A DNA stretch of 64,000 nucleotides from Todiramphus chloris collaris. Lineage: Eukaryota; Chordata; Aves; Coraciiformes; Alcedinidae. The notes under the pieces are model-generated. The model worked only from the letters and a program-made list of their open reading frames with translations, was not told where the DNA came from and ran no database searches. Position numbers and translations under genes: made by a program. Shown one piece after another: positions 25,762-37,800 of the stretch. The DNA is taken from positions 3,132,446 to 3,196,445 of the forward strand of contig JANVCC010000077.1 in NCBI GenBank assembly GCA_025345505.1, given 5' to 3'. How positions within the stretch are numbered: the first letter of the stretch is position 1; each line of letters opens with the position of its first letter.

Positions 25762-28700
25762 GAGTGAGCAGTATGACCCTGGGGAAAAATACAGTTCAGC
25801 ATTGAGCTGACTTGAAATTAATATTGGGGAGATTGGTTTGATGAACAGAAACAATTTAATTTGGCACTATAAGGGTGTTTTCTGTGTTTTGAATAAAGAA
25901 TGCCCAAGTTTAAGTTTTTGCTGTTTCTGAATCAATATCACTTGGAACTTTTTTTGTTTTTCTTTTCCCCAGAGCAAAATGTTTTCATCTTAATTTCAGT
26001 TGAAGAGTGGGAATTTTTCTGGTAGGGTAGCAATTCTAAATTTCCTTCAGGTCAGGGGAAGAAAATGGTTATTTTGATGTTGAAATAGTACATTAAATGT
26101 GAAATCTCCAATTTTCAGTTGAATTCAGCTTTAAAAATGTAAACTGTCAAGATTTTCATGCAAAATTACTCTGGTACAGAAAAGCCACAGTTATTTGTTA
26201 GTGTTGACAAAACCAAGCTAAGCTTCCTTCAGCTACAAAGTAGAAACCGGAATCAAATGCCTCAGTTTGAATCAATGAGAGTATTTTCTTTTTCTTTTTT
26301 TTTTTCTCTTTTCAGATTTCGGTTTGGAATAAGTCCAGTTTTCCTTATGTTTTGTTCCATTCTTTTTCAACTAAAGCATTCAAATAACAGAATGTCTTAG
26401 AAAATGTAGTACTTGCACACGTTGGCCCCTGATATCTTTGCTTCTAGTTTCTTCTTGGCACAGTTGGGGCAACATGATGTGGAGGCCTCAGAATAGCCTC
26501 TTGAAAGACTTTGAAGTTTCCTCTGCAATGCTGTGTCAAAAGCACCCTGTGAAAGCAGCTCGGGATCCAGCTGCGCCTTTCAGGCTTTGATTTGTGTCTT
26601 AACCACATGTGATGCCTCTTTAACAGTCACGTTTGCGGTCTCACGAGGCAACGTAGTGGGGGGATGTGCTTTTGCAGCTTTTCTTGGGAGGGTTGTGTGT
26701 TCAACCTCTTCAACCCTCTCTGGCTCCCAGACTCCCAAACTCTTGCAAAAGTTAGGATGGTTTGGGATTTTATTGAATCTGAAGTGACAGAGTGAGTGAG
26801 GACAGGGTGGAGGCCACCTGGGGTTGTGGTGCACGAGTGTTCCCTGGCCTGGGCATATGTGGTGAGTGATTTTTATGGATGGGTTGCAGTAGGTGACTGT
26901 ACTGTATATTACCACTGCCTTGGGCAACTCCTGGGATCCTTTGTGAGATTTAACTGCGAAGGGATGCTTGTGCTTTTGCTTTCCTTGTGTTAACAACAGG
27001 CAGAGATGGATTTCTGTTAGTTGTTCTGGGTGAAAATCCAGAAAAGCTGTACTAAATAACATGCTTTTACTTTGGATTTATACCCAGGAGCTGAGTGGGA
27101 TTCAACCCACTCCTGTAAAGCTGCTGTTATCTTGTGGTTTGCAGGGTTTATAATAGATAAGTGACATCTTCAAAAATAGAGGGCATAGGAGATCTGGGGA
27201 GAGGCACACAAAGTGTAACTGCAATTTAAGGTAGAAATGCTCTGTTGAAATTTGACCAGGACACGGAGATTTTGTTTAATATGTTTAGGGCTGGATTCAG
27301 GATACACTGAACTCAGCAGAAGTCATCCTGCTGTGCTCAATGTGATTAGGCTCTGAAACTGGAAAAGTAACTTTGTGAAACCTCATCATAGTTGTAAGCA
27401 ATAAGAAGGGTGTTATTTCTGGCAGGGCAGTGCTTGAGCTCTGGTGCATGGCTTCCTAGAGGCTCTTGAGAGGGTTCCTGTCTGAGCTCTTGTGGGAATA
27501 TGGGGAACATCCTAAAAAAACCCTCATTCTCCTCAGGTTTTAGCTGGGAGCAGTCTGCACTGCTTCCCTCACTTGGTGTAAGGGGAGGAGGTATAAAAAC
27601 CTTGGTTGCTGCAACTTGCAGCTTGCTCTTCCCCCTTTGTACAGGAAAATGTATGCAGGGTTTAAGTTGCGATAAAAAGGGATATTGTCCTTATTTCCCC
27701 AGTGCACAGCATCGGTTTAGCCTGACATGGTCTCCTGTATGCTGACTCAGATCTGCTTAGCAGGTTTCTTTCACACCCTGCTGGAAGCAGCTTGGCTTTT
27801 ATCTTTCTCCTAAAGGTCTCTGCGTGGGGAAATAAAGGGACAAACTGCAATCTGGGATGGAGAAAGTGAGTCCAGGAGAGAGAGGAATGCTCAGAGCATC
27901 TATTCTAAAGCTCTTAAGTTGGGCGCTGTCTGTATAGTCACGTACCAAGGTCCCTTATAATTTCAACAGGTCTCTTCCTGATATTATGCTGACAGCAACC
28001 GACTGCTGCAGCTGTTGTGATATTGATTAATTCTTTGGCATTTTTCTGCAAACTTTAAAATCCTCACCGAGGAGCCTTTCAGGTGGGAAACCCTGATGGA
28101 AAGTGTGGCAGGTCCCACCACTATGGGAGGAGGAAGAGGGAGAGAGATGTGGCTTTTTTAGTAGAAAAGATCCTTGTTGTATAGGAAAATATTAGCGAAC
28201 TTAACCCTTTGGGTCACATCTCTAATTTGGACCCTTTTAAATTTTTTTTTCAATTTTAAAATTTTTTCTTTAGCCAAAACAAAACACCCTGAGTATTTAC
28301 TCCAACTTGCCCTAGCACAAGCAAATGCAAGGGAAATTAGCCTGTTCTGGAACCCTGCAAGGAGGAAACAATGCTGAAATGTTAAAATGATGCAAAACAA
28401 AAATGAAGAGATACCCCAGAGCTCTTTCTGAGGCTGGTCCCATAGAATTTAAGGGAATGAATTGTGTGACATTAGTTGTGCTAAGAAAGCAAGGAGCAGA
28501 TGCTCAAATGCTCATAAATTCCACTGAGGAACCTCAGTTCCCATCCCATCTGAGCCCTGAAGCTTGCACAGAGGCTCACAAGTTATCAGAGTGCATAGCT
28601 GCCTCTCCAGGAGAGAAGGGCATTGTGCAATGTAGCTGTAACTGCGAGGATTAAATTTACCTGTGAATTCTGAGGTCAAAACCCAAGGATATTGGAAGGA

Positions 28701-29220
28701 AGGTATATTCCCCTGTAGTCCCCCATGTGCTGTATATCTCCCTTTCCTTCTACCTCAGATTTGCAAGGGCACGATCCAGGAGCGTTCGTGGCTTGACAGG
28801 AAGTTAGTCAGTGGGTCTGGAAGGCTCTGACTCTTTGAGCACTAAAGATACAACTGAAGTTTTGTCTTGCTCAGTATCTAAGCTGAATGTCATGCTCTGT
28901 GTCTCTCTGTTCTATGACTGCAGAGAGGTGATAGCTTGTGGAAATTCCCATTTTGCTGGAATCAGTGACAGCAGATAGAGAACCACCAAAGCTCATTCTG
29001 GGCAAAACTGACTGTTTTGCTGGATGGGGATCTTCATAAACAAGCTTGCCAATACTTTCTGTGGAGATTCACCAGTTTGTGGTAGCACCTTGAGAAACAG
29101 GAAAAGCTGACTGTAATTTCTGATTGGGCTGTTCAGTTAACAAGGGAGTATTTGATTACATCCATGACCTTGAATAACCACTGTTCTAGAGAGGGCAGCT
29201 CACAATGTTTGGTTAATTCC
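25762..29220. other. Unique intronic sequence, nothing recognised
   Basis: No gene or transposon. A T-rich patch at 26288-26310 and an AT-rich patch at 28235-28275 are simple sequence. The 160-codon minus-strand open frame at 26580-27062 has no family resemblance. Confidence 0.55.
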
Positions 29221-29420
29221 TGTTGGCATGTTTTATTTCAAATGCAAAACATTTTGAGATTAAAATAAGTGTTACTGGTTACATGATGCATTAAGCTAAT
29301 GATTTATATTTTTTTTATAATTTACTAATCCGATAATAACCACAACTTTAATGGATAAATGCTGAACTCCTTTGGGTGATTTCGGATACCTTGTATGTTA
29401 CACAGTCTAAAGGAAAACAT
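29221..29420. other. AT-rich stretch just upstream of the exon
   Basis: This AT-rich, non-repetitive block includes ATGCATTAAGCTAATGATTTA and a T-run, and lies between 60 and 250 bases before the exon. Such flanks of exons are often conserved and may hold splicing-regulatory sites; that is inference only. Confidence 0.3.
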
Positions 29421-29476
29421 TTTTATTTTTCTCTTTCTTTTCCCTTTCTCTTCCTCCCTCCCTTCCCCCTCCCCAG
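29421..29476 (+). promoter_or_regulatory. Splice acceptor with long polypyrimidine tract
   Basis: About 55 bases that are almost purely C/T, T-rich at the start and C-rich at the end, finish in CCCCAG directly before the exon. No AG occurs inside the tract, so the next AG is the acceptor. A CTAA at 29407-29410 is a possible branch-point core about 66 bases upstream. This is a very strong acceptor and is a main reason to believe the 68-bp exon. Confidence 0.88.
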
Positions 29477-29544
29477 GTGATTCTCATTCTGACAAAGCTC
29501 TACGACTTCAACTTGGGGAGTGTTACGGAGAGCTCGCTGTGGAG
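29477..29544 (+). CDS. SORCS3: Internal exon of a SorCS VPS10-domain receptor, probably SORCS3 (likely exon 2)
   Basis: Seen: a 68-bp open segment flanked by a CAG acceptor and a GTAAGT donor. It reads from a codon boundary as VILILTKLYD, FNLGSVTESS, LW, then two bases (AG) of a split codon, so it enters in phase 0 and leaves with two bases to be completed by the next exon (Arg in this family). Known: this string lies early in the VPS10 ten-bladed beta-propeller of SorCS receptors, just before an Asp-box (S-x-D-x-G) carried by the following exon. SorCS proteins are type I membrane sorting receptors of neurons; SorCS3 is postsynaptic and linked to glutamate-receptor trafficking and synaptic depression. 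Inference: L-Y-D-F and G-S-V fit SORCS3 better than SORCS1 as I recall the two, and SORCS2 is much more different. Family assignment is about 0.95 sure, the paralogue about 0.75. No premature stop or frameshift is present. The first exon and the following exons lie outside the window. Confidence 0.85.
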
Positions 29545-29550
29545 GTAAGT
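29545..29550 (+). promoter_or_regulatory. Splice donor GTAAGT
   Basis: The exon ends in GGAG and is followed by GTAAGT, a perfect match to the U1-pairing intron side of the donor consensus. It sets the end of the SORCS3-like exon in the frame that keeps the receptor reading. Confidence 0.88.
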
Positions 29551-30594
29551 GGATTGTAGAAATCACAGCAGCTGGCATGGGTGGGTTGCAATGTGTGTCT
29601 TGTAAAACTGGAGGATGAGCAAGGAGGGGTATCTGAGTTGATCGGGGAGGAGGTGGGATGGAATCTGAGATTACTGGAGTTGCTTTTTGGCAATTAAGAA
29701 CACATTGCTTTAATGAAGTGGAGTCTGCAAACAGGAGAGTTTCTTGATGTTACAATTCTAATGAGAACATTTCCCTGGCACAGGGGAGATTGGTTTCATT
29801 CTTGCCTTTGAGTGTCCTTAGACAAGTCTCTTCATTCCTCAGAGCCTCTACTGTGAGGCTGGCAATGAGAACAGTCTCTATAGGTGGTACATGCTTGCTA
29901 AAACAGTGTCCAAGATAGTATAAAATACAGTGCGTAATATAATCTTAGCTGATCTTAGCCATGTTCCTCCACCTTGTGCACTGAGATGGTCATTTGGCAG
30001 TGAATCTATGTTGCCTTGGTCTGTAATGACAGTACATACTAAAGGACTAGAGATACCACAGTAAGGGGCTGATGTGTTCTTTGCTATGGATAGACTCAGA
30101 TGGCATCATGTACCTCCCACGCTCCAAGTCTGGTGTAGGAGATGAAGCATCCTGGCCTGGGGAAGCATGCTGCTGGACAGAGTGTGTGTTTGTAATTACG
30201 TGTATGCATTTAAAATTAATCAACTAAAAGTCCCATCCTCCACAGAAAACCCCTCAACTCACCCCTATAAATAGACCAGTTCCTTGGTGTCACCCATAGT
30301 TTCTACCTGCTGGGCATAGCTCTTCTTCCTAGCATTCTTCCTGTGGTCTGGAAAGGGTATTCCTTTAACAGAGTTGTTATTGGGCGTGAAAAAGTGCTTG
30401 TGTCAGATTTACCTGGTGTATTACGGCTATGGCACAACCTGCTGAAAGTGTAGTTGGTGGAACTGCCAATGCATTATAGCCATTGCTCCAGGTGTGAGCA
30501 GCTTATTGGCAGGTGGTCTCTTGTACTTCTTTCTCAGCTAATTTAAAAGCCCCTGTTTGGAGCAGACTTTGGGCATGTGCTGTTGGTTTTTTCC

Positions 30595-30910
30595 TGTTAA
30601 AGTATTAAAGGGTTAATCGTTCAGTAGAGCTCTTGAAACTTCTCAATTTGTACAGTACTTCCAAAGCCTAATTGCACTGTACCATGGTAATCTGCAAAAG
30701 TATAAATAACCATGCAGCTACTAAGAGAGAACACAGTCATTTCCACTTACCCTGGTACTTTCTAGGGTATTAAAGCCCTAAAAAAATTTTTGCTTCTTTA
30801 CCTAACGTGTACAAATGACACAGTGATTGTACTTTAAACGTAATTGCCAAGCAATCTGCTCTGCATAAATAATATAGCAAGCAGGCAAATCCTATCCTTA
30901 TACTGAACTC
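30595..30910. promoter_or_regulatory. Candidate conserved noncoding element downstream of the exon
   Basis: Balanced, non-repetitive AT-rich sequence about 1.1 kb after the donor. It includes TTTGTACAGTACTTCC, TAATTGCACTGTACCATGG, TTTAAACGTAATTGCC and GCATAAATAATATAGC. The mix of homeodomain-like TAATTG cores and retained CpGs resembles developmental enhancers. Conservation was not tested. Confidence 0.3.
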
Positions 30911-31489
30911 ACAGCATCACCTGAGCTCTTAAGAAAGGTAAGAGCAGCATCCGTTTTGGAGTTTTCCCAGGGTGATGGAAATGGCATTCATCATTGGTAC
31001 AACTAAAGGCATCCAGTACTTGGTTAGCTGGAGAAAAACATGGTTTGTGAGAGTGTTTCATTGTGTTCTGGGCCACTCCTGTATCTTTTCTGTGGTGAAA
31101 TAAGGGCCAGCCTGGGACCTAGAGACTTGAGATACTGAGAAGTCAGAATTCCTGGGTTGTCTTCTGGGGTCTGGGAGGAAAGCTCAGAGTAAGAGCTAAT
31201 AGCTGGAGCTCTTGGGCTCTAAACCTTAGTTTCCCACCTGGAAAATTCAGGATTAAGCTGTGTTGTATTTCAGATGGGAGTGAGCATTCTTAGAGAGCAG
31301 CTGTGAGTTCCTTTGGAAAAGACATTGTAGAAATGCAAATAGATACTAAGTAGAAGCAATAAACCACAAACTTGTCAGAATTTTCTGTTCTATTTGCACG
31401 TTAAGGCCTCTGAATCTTTGCATTATTTAAATTGGTACTTTTCAATATTTTCTTTTAATTTTTGAGGCCCTGAAAATTTCAAAAGGAGG

Positions 31490-32060
31490 ATCTTTCTTCC
31501 GAGAGCAAATTTAAGCCTTCTGGCAATACGTTTGCTTCCCTTAATAACTTTTTGTAGACTGCTTCAAAGCCATCTTTGAGTCCCCAGAACTGATGGGTCA
31601 CAACCTGGGTGCAACTATCAAGTAATTATCAGAAAGAGGTCTGGACATTTCTGGGAGTCTTGTTTTTATTTTGTGTTTTGGGTCTGGTTTTTTGGGGTTA
31701 TTTTTGTCGGGGAATACGACCCGTCTGAGCCGCGGTGCTGTGTGGTATCTATTCCAAGTGTTTGGTAGATGCAGTTTCTTCCGTAAGAGAGGAGTGGCTT
31801 TTGTGGCAGAGAGCAATGAATCACACGGCAGTGCTTCAAAGGACGCTAAGATAGAGCAAAGTGCAATGCAATCTCCAAATATCATCTTGCCTCCGTCTGT
31901 TTCATGCATCAAAAGCTTCTTTTCAGTTCCCTCTGGGTTATAGCATGAGAAGCTTCTTTTAATAGAAAACTGAATTGCCATATAAGAGAAATTTCTAATC
32001 CCTGCATCTAAATACAAAGACAAGTAAATCAATAAGAAAACATCCTGAATGTAATTAAAA
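31490..32060. promoter_or_regulatory. Candidate regulatory block with retained CpGs
   Basis: The first half holds a local CpG cluster (31707-31735 includes GTCGGGG, ATACGACCCG and GAGCCGCGG). More CpGs follow at 31780-31900 in an intron that otherwise has few. The second half contains TAGAGCAAAGTGCAATGC and CAAATATCATCTTGCC. A 159-codon minus-strand open frame spans the block (31598-32077), but its translation resembles no family. A GA-rich simple stretch follows at 32066-32093. Enhancer or alternative transcript start are both possible. Confidence 0.35.
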
Positions 32061-32093
32061 AAAGGGAGCGAGAGCAAGAGAGAGAGAGAGGAG

Positions 32094-33590
32094 AATTAAA
32101 AGTTACATTTGAAGCTGCTCCTATATCAGGCTGATAGAAGTTTAGACAGCATTTGAATGCTAGGAACACAGACACTGCTCTAATGACCAAATCTGTGCTT
32201 CTAGAGCCCAAAAAATCACAGAAAAGGCCTCCGCTGCTGCTGAAGCAGACAGCCTTGAAGTAGCCAACTTCAAGGAAAAGACACGCACACAAGCACACCC
32301 ACCCAGCAGCATCCCTCCCCCTTGTGAATGCCACATCTCCTCTTGGTCACAAGAGATACCTAGCATTTGTGTTTTGGATTTTTGTGTTCTACATCGAGTT
32401 GAGCAGAGGTGTTTGTTTTCCACCTATGAAAGGAAGCTACTTTATTGAGGTTCTACTTGTGATGGTGTGAGACATCAGAATTAATGGACAGAGATTTTTG
32501 TACATCAGCAAGTATAAATGTAAAAATTATTTAAGCTTTTCAGGTGTGCAGACTCTTCATGAGTTCCTATTGCCTTATCTAACTGGGTACTTGAGAATCC
32601 AGCTACATCCAGCCTGCTTTGGACATGCTTTCTGTAGAAATATTCTCCTCTCTGCTGCCCCGCACTACTTCTTCAGCAAAAGGAAAACAGTTCTCCCTCT
32701 TAATCTGTAAACTGATATGATTTTGATTGAAACTACTGTTGGAATACCTCTAATTCCCACACCCACTGTAGGCTATGGTCCCTGATTCAAAATTCATTGC
32801 CCATGATGACCTGTAAGCACACAGGAGTGACTTGTGAAATATGAAGTCTCCCTGTAAAAAGTAGGGGCCAGGCTGCTTCATAGAACTGTAGCACAGAAAG
32901 GCATCTGTTGAACAGAGGAGAATGAGAGGGTTAGATACACAAAATATAGCATCTAAAAGGCACCATTCACAACCAGGAGTTAAAGGGTTGGGGTTTGTGA
33001 TATTTTTGGCCTATTTTTCTGTTAAAAATCTCAGGCATATTTTAGGAGGAGGAGAAGAAGGGAAAGTATATTCAATGGCTTACTTCTTCAAATACGTGTG
33101 TTCGTAACACTTCCAGATCTGACCGTCAAAATTGCGATAAATGAGTTTTGTTTTCAGGTGTATGTTGTGTTTGGATATATTAAATTGGGAGTTTGGTAGT
33201 TTGTATGGTAGGCAGCAAGTGCTTTCACTAGTTAATCTTGTTTCTGTCCAGTTGTTTCCTTCTTGTGTTGTGAGTGTGAATAAACAGGAGGAATCTATCA
33301 AGCTCCTTTTCTTATTTTGTTGGCTTTTTACATTTCAAAGGTTTTACAAGTAAAGGAAGAGCCTTGTGAACATCTCCTTGCTCATTGATTGTTCTGTCTC
33401 CTCTTCAAGCTGTACAGTATTGAGATGGAGTTACATGAACATGGCACTCTGGATGAGTCTTTAAAGTTTCTATTGTGATATTTAAAATGTTTTGAACTGT
33501 TTTAGCCAGTGTGGGTTGAGCAGTTATTTCTGCTAAGATAACTGGAATAAAAGTTTCTCCACTGTTGCCTTTTTTAGTATCCAGGAACAG
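32094..33590. other. Unique intronic sequence, nothing recognised
   Basis: No exon, RNA gene or clear repeat. Short overlapping open frames on both strands carry no motif. Confidence 0.55.
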
Positions 33591-33680
33591 TTATATTTAT
33601 TTGGATTGCAGTAGCTAAAAAGGCAGCCTTCATCCCAAGAGAGCTTTCAATCATAGATGAAGACAAAGAGACAACAGGGT
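33591..33680 (+). repeat. Possible relic of an ancient amniote interspersed repeat
   Basis: TTATATTTATTTGGATTGCAG, followed by AAGAGAGCTTTCAATC and then GAAGACAAAGAGACAAC, recalls a very old repeat family common in turtles and crocodilians. There the order TTATTTGTATTACAGTAG, AGAGCTTACAATC, AGACAAG is usual. Similarity is judged from memory and is weak. Confidence 0.35.
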
Positions 33681-36600
33681 GATCCAGCAGACAGGAGAAA
33701 TGCAAGTTAGCAGGATGGTGTTTATGATCGATGCACTAGCCACGACTGTAATAGCTAATTAGGCAGTAGGGAGTAGTTCAGATTTTCTTCCAAAGTGCAA
33801 GCACTTGCATGTGTCATCTCTGAGTCCCCACTACCATTTTACTCACCTTTGATGGGTCTCCTGGAGGAGTTCTCCTCTGGCTGTTGTCCCAGCTAAATTA
33901 TCTGATGGTATATAATGCTGGCCATGCATTAGCCCATACTCAAAACAATGACCGAGTCTTTCTGTGTAAGAGGCTAAAATGCTGATGAAGGAATTTTTAC
34001 ATATACCTTCTTGTTTTCTTGATTATTAACCAAGAAATTATGTTTCCATGACAGCAGTCAAAAATCCCCAAGCATTATTTTTACTCTTGTGGCTGCTGTG
34101 CCTGAAGACGTTGAAAACCTTTCAGCTTGGCTGCAAGCTGTCTTAAGTCTTGTATTGCTCTTTCAGTTCTGTTTAAATTACCAAAAGGCTTTATGCTGTT
34201 TCCTCCTGTGTCTTTGCCTTTTAAGCCTTCCACAGTCTCCACAGACGATCAGCACATTTCAGTGGACCTCTAGCATTTGTTGTCTTTGTAAAGTTTCACA
34301 GCTCATCCTGATTTCGTGCCCTAGGTTCATGTGTTGCACGTGGAGCTGGCTACAGATAGGACTGCTCTGTAGGTGTGGAATGGTGAATTCAGTATGAAGT
34401 GTCATGTCTCCTCTTGGGGAACTGCTCCAAATGTAGCAGCTTCTAAGATGGGTGAGTAAGAAAGCAGGGATCAGAAGATTCAATAAGCCTGACTCAGATT
34501 TCCATGTCATCCTCTGTGAAACAAGCTAAGCCTGGAATAGGTCATGGCACAGCCAGAGCTTCCTTGAGAGCGTTTCTATCCCAGTGGCAATGCATTATTT
34601 AGACTGTGGTGCTGAGAATGGCAACTTCTGCTTTGTGCCACAACCTCTTGCTCAGTACTGGTCAGGCTCCTCAGATTTAGCAGTGGAACATTATCGTTGT
34701 TCTGGAATTTGCTATATTGAAATGCAGTCTCCACACAGGCACTGTAACCAGCTGACATCTCCCTGTAGTATTGTCAAATTTGATTATATTTATTGTTTTT
34801 CACTTTTATGCTGACAGCATGCATCTTAGCTACATGTTATTTTCTGGAGGACTGTATTCAGGCATAAAATTAATGGAGCTGGTTTTCATAGTAATGCTTC
34901 CCATTACTGCATCTTACTTGGCATTTTTTAACATCACTGCAAAGTACAGAAATCCTGTGCTGGTGAGGAAGAGAGTTTCTTCTATCTGCAATCAGCCATC
35001 AGGGCACGGTGGGAAGGAGCCAGCTGGGTGTGCAAGCATATCCCTGACCTCTCTTGGATTTGAAGATGAGTGTCCCCAAAATTTTGGCATCTTCGCTCTT
35101 GTTGTTAGTGTATAAATAGCCTAGCTTGACAATGACTATTTTTTTCAGGCTATGGGAGCCACTTGTCAAAATCTTTGTGGTTTTATGCTACTAGATGCAG
35201 ACTGTTTGCTGAAGAACTGCAGCAGATGACTGCAGTATGAAATGGGATTTTCTCCTCAAGGCTCCCAGCATCCTGAGTTGCAATTAGTGTGGGCCTTCAT
35301 CAACGTCCCAGAATAATGCGGTTCTAAACCTCTAGTATTCCTGCTGATTTATAGTGGGTGATTCAGTTTATGCTGTCTCAGCACAGCCTGGCTGTCAGTC
35401 ATAGATGCCATCTTGGCATGGAAGCCACAACCTGAACTATTTGGGAGATACACAGTAGCTGCATGTTGGCCCATTCCTAAGGTAGCTCCTGCCAAATGAA
35501 GATCATGCCATTTAATAAAGAGAAGTTCCTTGACCCAAAGAGCCAGGTAGTCACTAGCAATGAAGAATAGAAAATGCAGCATTCTTGAGTCAAGTGAATG
35601 TTTCTTCTTTGCTCTCATGGCTAAATTCCTGCTTATTTTGGAGAAACAGGTCTTATTCTTTTAGTCAGACTGACATAGGAAGTTTGGCAAAGGCTTCTGA
35701 CATCTGTATTTGTCCAGCTGTGCATTGTGTTGCAGTAGGCATTAGAAAGTGGGTCCTGGTTAAACAGGAGCAAGAGAGAGAAAGCTGTACAGGTGACAGT
35801 AGTTGTTGAGCATCAGCAATGAGACAAATTAATGGGTAAAGGGCACTGCATTAAGTTCTCCTTTAGGGATACTAAATGTTCACAAGAGGCTATGGATACC
35901 ATGGCTTTTCTGTGCTCTTTTTGTAATTATTAAGAGTAATAAGGGGGTGGGTTAGTTTCCTTTTGTTTGCTGGTTTAGGGGGTCTGCCTGTGATGAGAAT
36001 GTTAGAAGCTGCTGGTTATCAGCTGATGAGCATAGATTCTTCGCAGTTCAAAATACGAGATGCTGCCATTGTAACAAACGGATAACATGGGTTAAAACTG
36101 TTTTAAACCTTTGTTTTGGCAACCATTCATGAAAATTAGTAGGCTTATCTTAAATTCAGGGCTATGTTTTAGATGGGTAAACTCAGCAATGATAGTATAA
36201 ATAATTCTTTTATTTCAGTCTTTAAGTATGTAACTAACTTTTGGAGACAGGTTTCATTTATCTCTCTCCCATTGCTTTCCTAGACCTACTGTATTGCAAG
36301 GGAACAGTGAGGTTCACACATCGACTTTATGATGGTTCCTTGCTTTAAGAAGGCATCATGATAATATTGCCTCTGAGATGATGGGGACCAAGGAGGGCAA
36401 TTCAAAAATCATGTGACAAGTAGTAGCCCAGCAAACATGAGTCTAAAAGCCTTTGTGTGTGTCTTGGGGCGGTGCATAGATCTAAGTCCCACCTTTGTTT
36501 ATTAAGATGCCTTAGTCATCTTGTTCCATGGAGCTCATTTATCTTTGCTGAACCAGCCTTCTGTCTGGTCCATTTGTTGTGTCTCTTAATTGCTCCATCA

Positions 36601-37639
36601 ACGACCTTTCTGTGGGGGCGGGGATATCATCAGACATGGGACCTTTTGGATTTATTAATTTTTTGTTTGCCAAGAAAGCTCTGAGACTAATTGCCAAGAC
36701 TTCCCAGAAGATATTAGTTTACAAATTTTAGTGACACTTATGATTTATTAATGTGCTTCCCCCTGCATCTGCTCATCCCTATTCCTTGGTGGAATTCCTG
36801 CTGAATTGGACAGAATTAATAAAAACAGAAGTGCAGACTCTAATCGTGTTTTAGCTAGTCTGTTAATTAAAAAAAAATTGTACCCATATTTGGAGTGCTT
36901 TATTCATACCTGTGATTCTCTGAAGACAGAGATAACTCTTGGCTTTGCCTGCATTCTGCCCCAGAATGTTGATTTGATGAGGGTGTTGCATGGTGGCAAT
37001 GCAGAGGTTCACGTTTACCTGTGTGTGTGTGTAACTCCCTGTTCAACACACACTATACATCCCTGCTCTGTGCTTCATCCACAGATCTTCTACAGCTTGA
37101 AAGTAGGGCTGCTTTGATGAAGTTGTCGAACTTCAAACGTGGCTGTGGGAGGACTGGACTAGTTACTAATGATGGATGCTGCGGTTATGTTTGTGTGAGG
37201 AATGTTTGTGTTAAATAGGCTAAATAGGTCTAGAAAGGTCATGTGCATCAGTTTTTGCCTCATAGATAACTGGATTGTTGGGATGCTCCTGTTAATAAGT
37301 AAGCTTGGGAATTTTTTGATACATCTTGTTTTCTGGCTAGAGACGGGGGGAAGAAGAAAAAGCAATTTATCAAATTCCAAACTTTTTGAGGGAATGCCCT
37401 TAGGACAAAGGTGGAATTCCATACAAAATGTAGAGAAGGCAAAAATGAGCTGTGTTTTGTTTTAATTTTCTATGTTTCAGGTAAGACCCTAAGCCATCTT
37501 TCTTTTTCTCTCTCTCATAACTGGTAAATTATTTATACTTCATAAAAGAGCTCCAACAGAAGTGACTGAGAATCTCTCCAGGGAGAAACTGTCACTGATC
37601 TTATGTATAGAAGATCCAAGTTCAAGCCCTTGATCTGGA
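33681..37639. other. Unique intronic sequence, nothing recognised
   Basis: No exon or transposon. A short GT dinucleotide run lies at 37019-37032. Open frames are all under 115 codons and featureless. Confidence 0.55.
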
Positions 37640-37800
37640 TAAGTATAAAGGAAAGTGCTTTTTTATTTCACAAGTAATTAAACTGTGTAACTCATTGCTA
37701 CAGGATGTTGTGAAGCAGAAATAATAAAAGTGTAAATGGATTTAAAAAGGGGATTCAATAAATTAGTGGAGGATAGTTCTACTGGTGGCTTTTAAATGTG
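37640..37800 (+). mobile_element. Ancient CR1-like LINE 3' relic
   Basis: The series TTAAACTGTGTAACTCATTG, CTACAGGATGTTGTGAAG, GATTTAAAAAGGGGATTC, GGAGGATAGTTCTACTGGTG is the recognisable 3' region of old CR1-type elements. That region is widespread in reptiles and encodes nothing here. Substitutions and small indels throughout indicate great age. It is in sense orientation. Confidence 0.7.

Larger units (their letters stand above)
1..29476 (+). other. SORCS3: Upstream intron of the SorCS gene (3' part)
   Basis: Inferred intron. It ends at the acceptor at 29475-29476. No exon-like block with acceptor, open frame and donor was recognised in it, and no gene on either strand. The first introns of SorCS genes are known to be very long, so the intron probably continues left of the window. 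The + strand looks richer in T and G than in A and C, as expected of a sense-transcribed vertebrate intron. The alternative is that part of the left end belongs to a nested noncoding transcript, which sequence alone cannot exclude. Confidence 0.7.

Noticed and set aside
26580..27062. 160-codon open frame on the minus strand
   Set aside because: No family resemblance and no supporting signals; overlapped by other short frames on the + strand.
29477..29544. SORCS1 as the identity of the exon
   Set aside because: The Leu before Tyr, Phe after Asp and Val after Ser fit SORCS3 better as recalled; not excluded without alignment.
31598..32077. 159-codon open frame on the minus strand
   Set aside because: Length is compatible with chance in 64 kb; the translation has no domain, no sensible hydropathy pattern and no splice or promoter context.
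32880..32910. Reverse CR1 terminus around TCATAGAACTGTAG
   Set aside because: Only the first few bases resemble CR1; the following sequence does not.
37019..37053. GT run facing an ACACACAC stretch as a designed hairpin
   Set aside because: Explained by a short dinucleotide microsatellite and a chance CA stretch.
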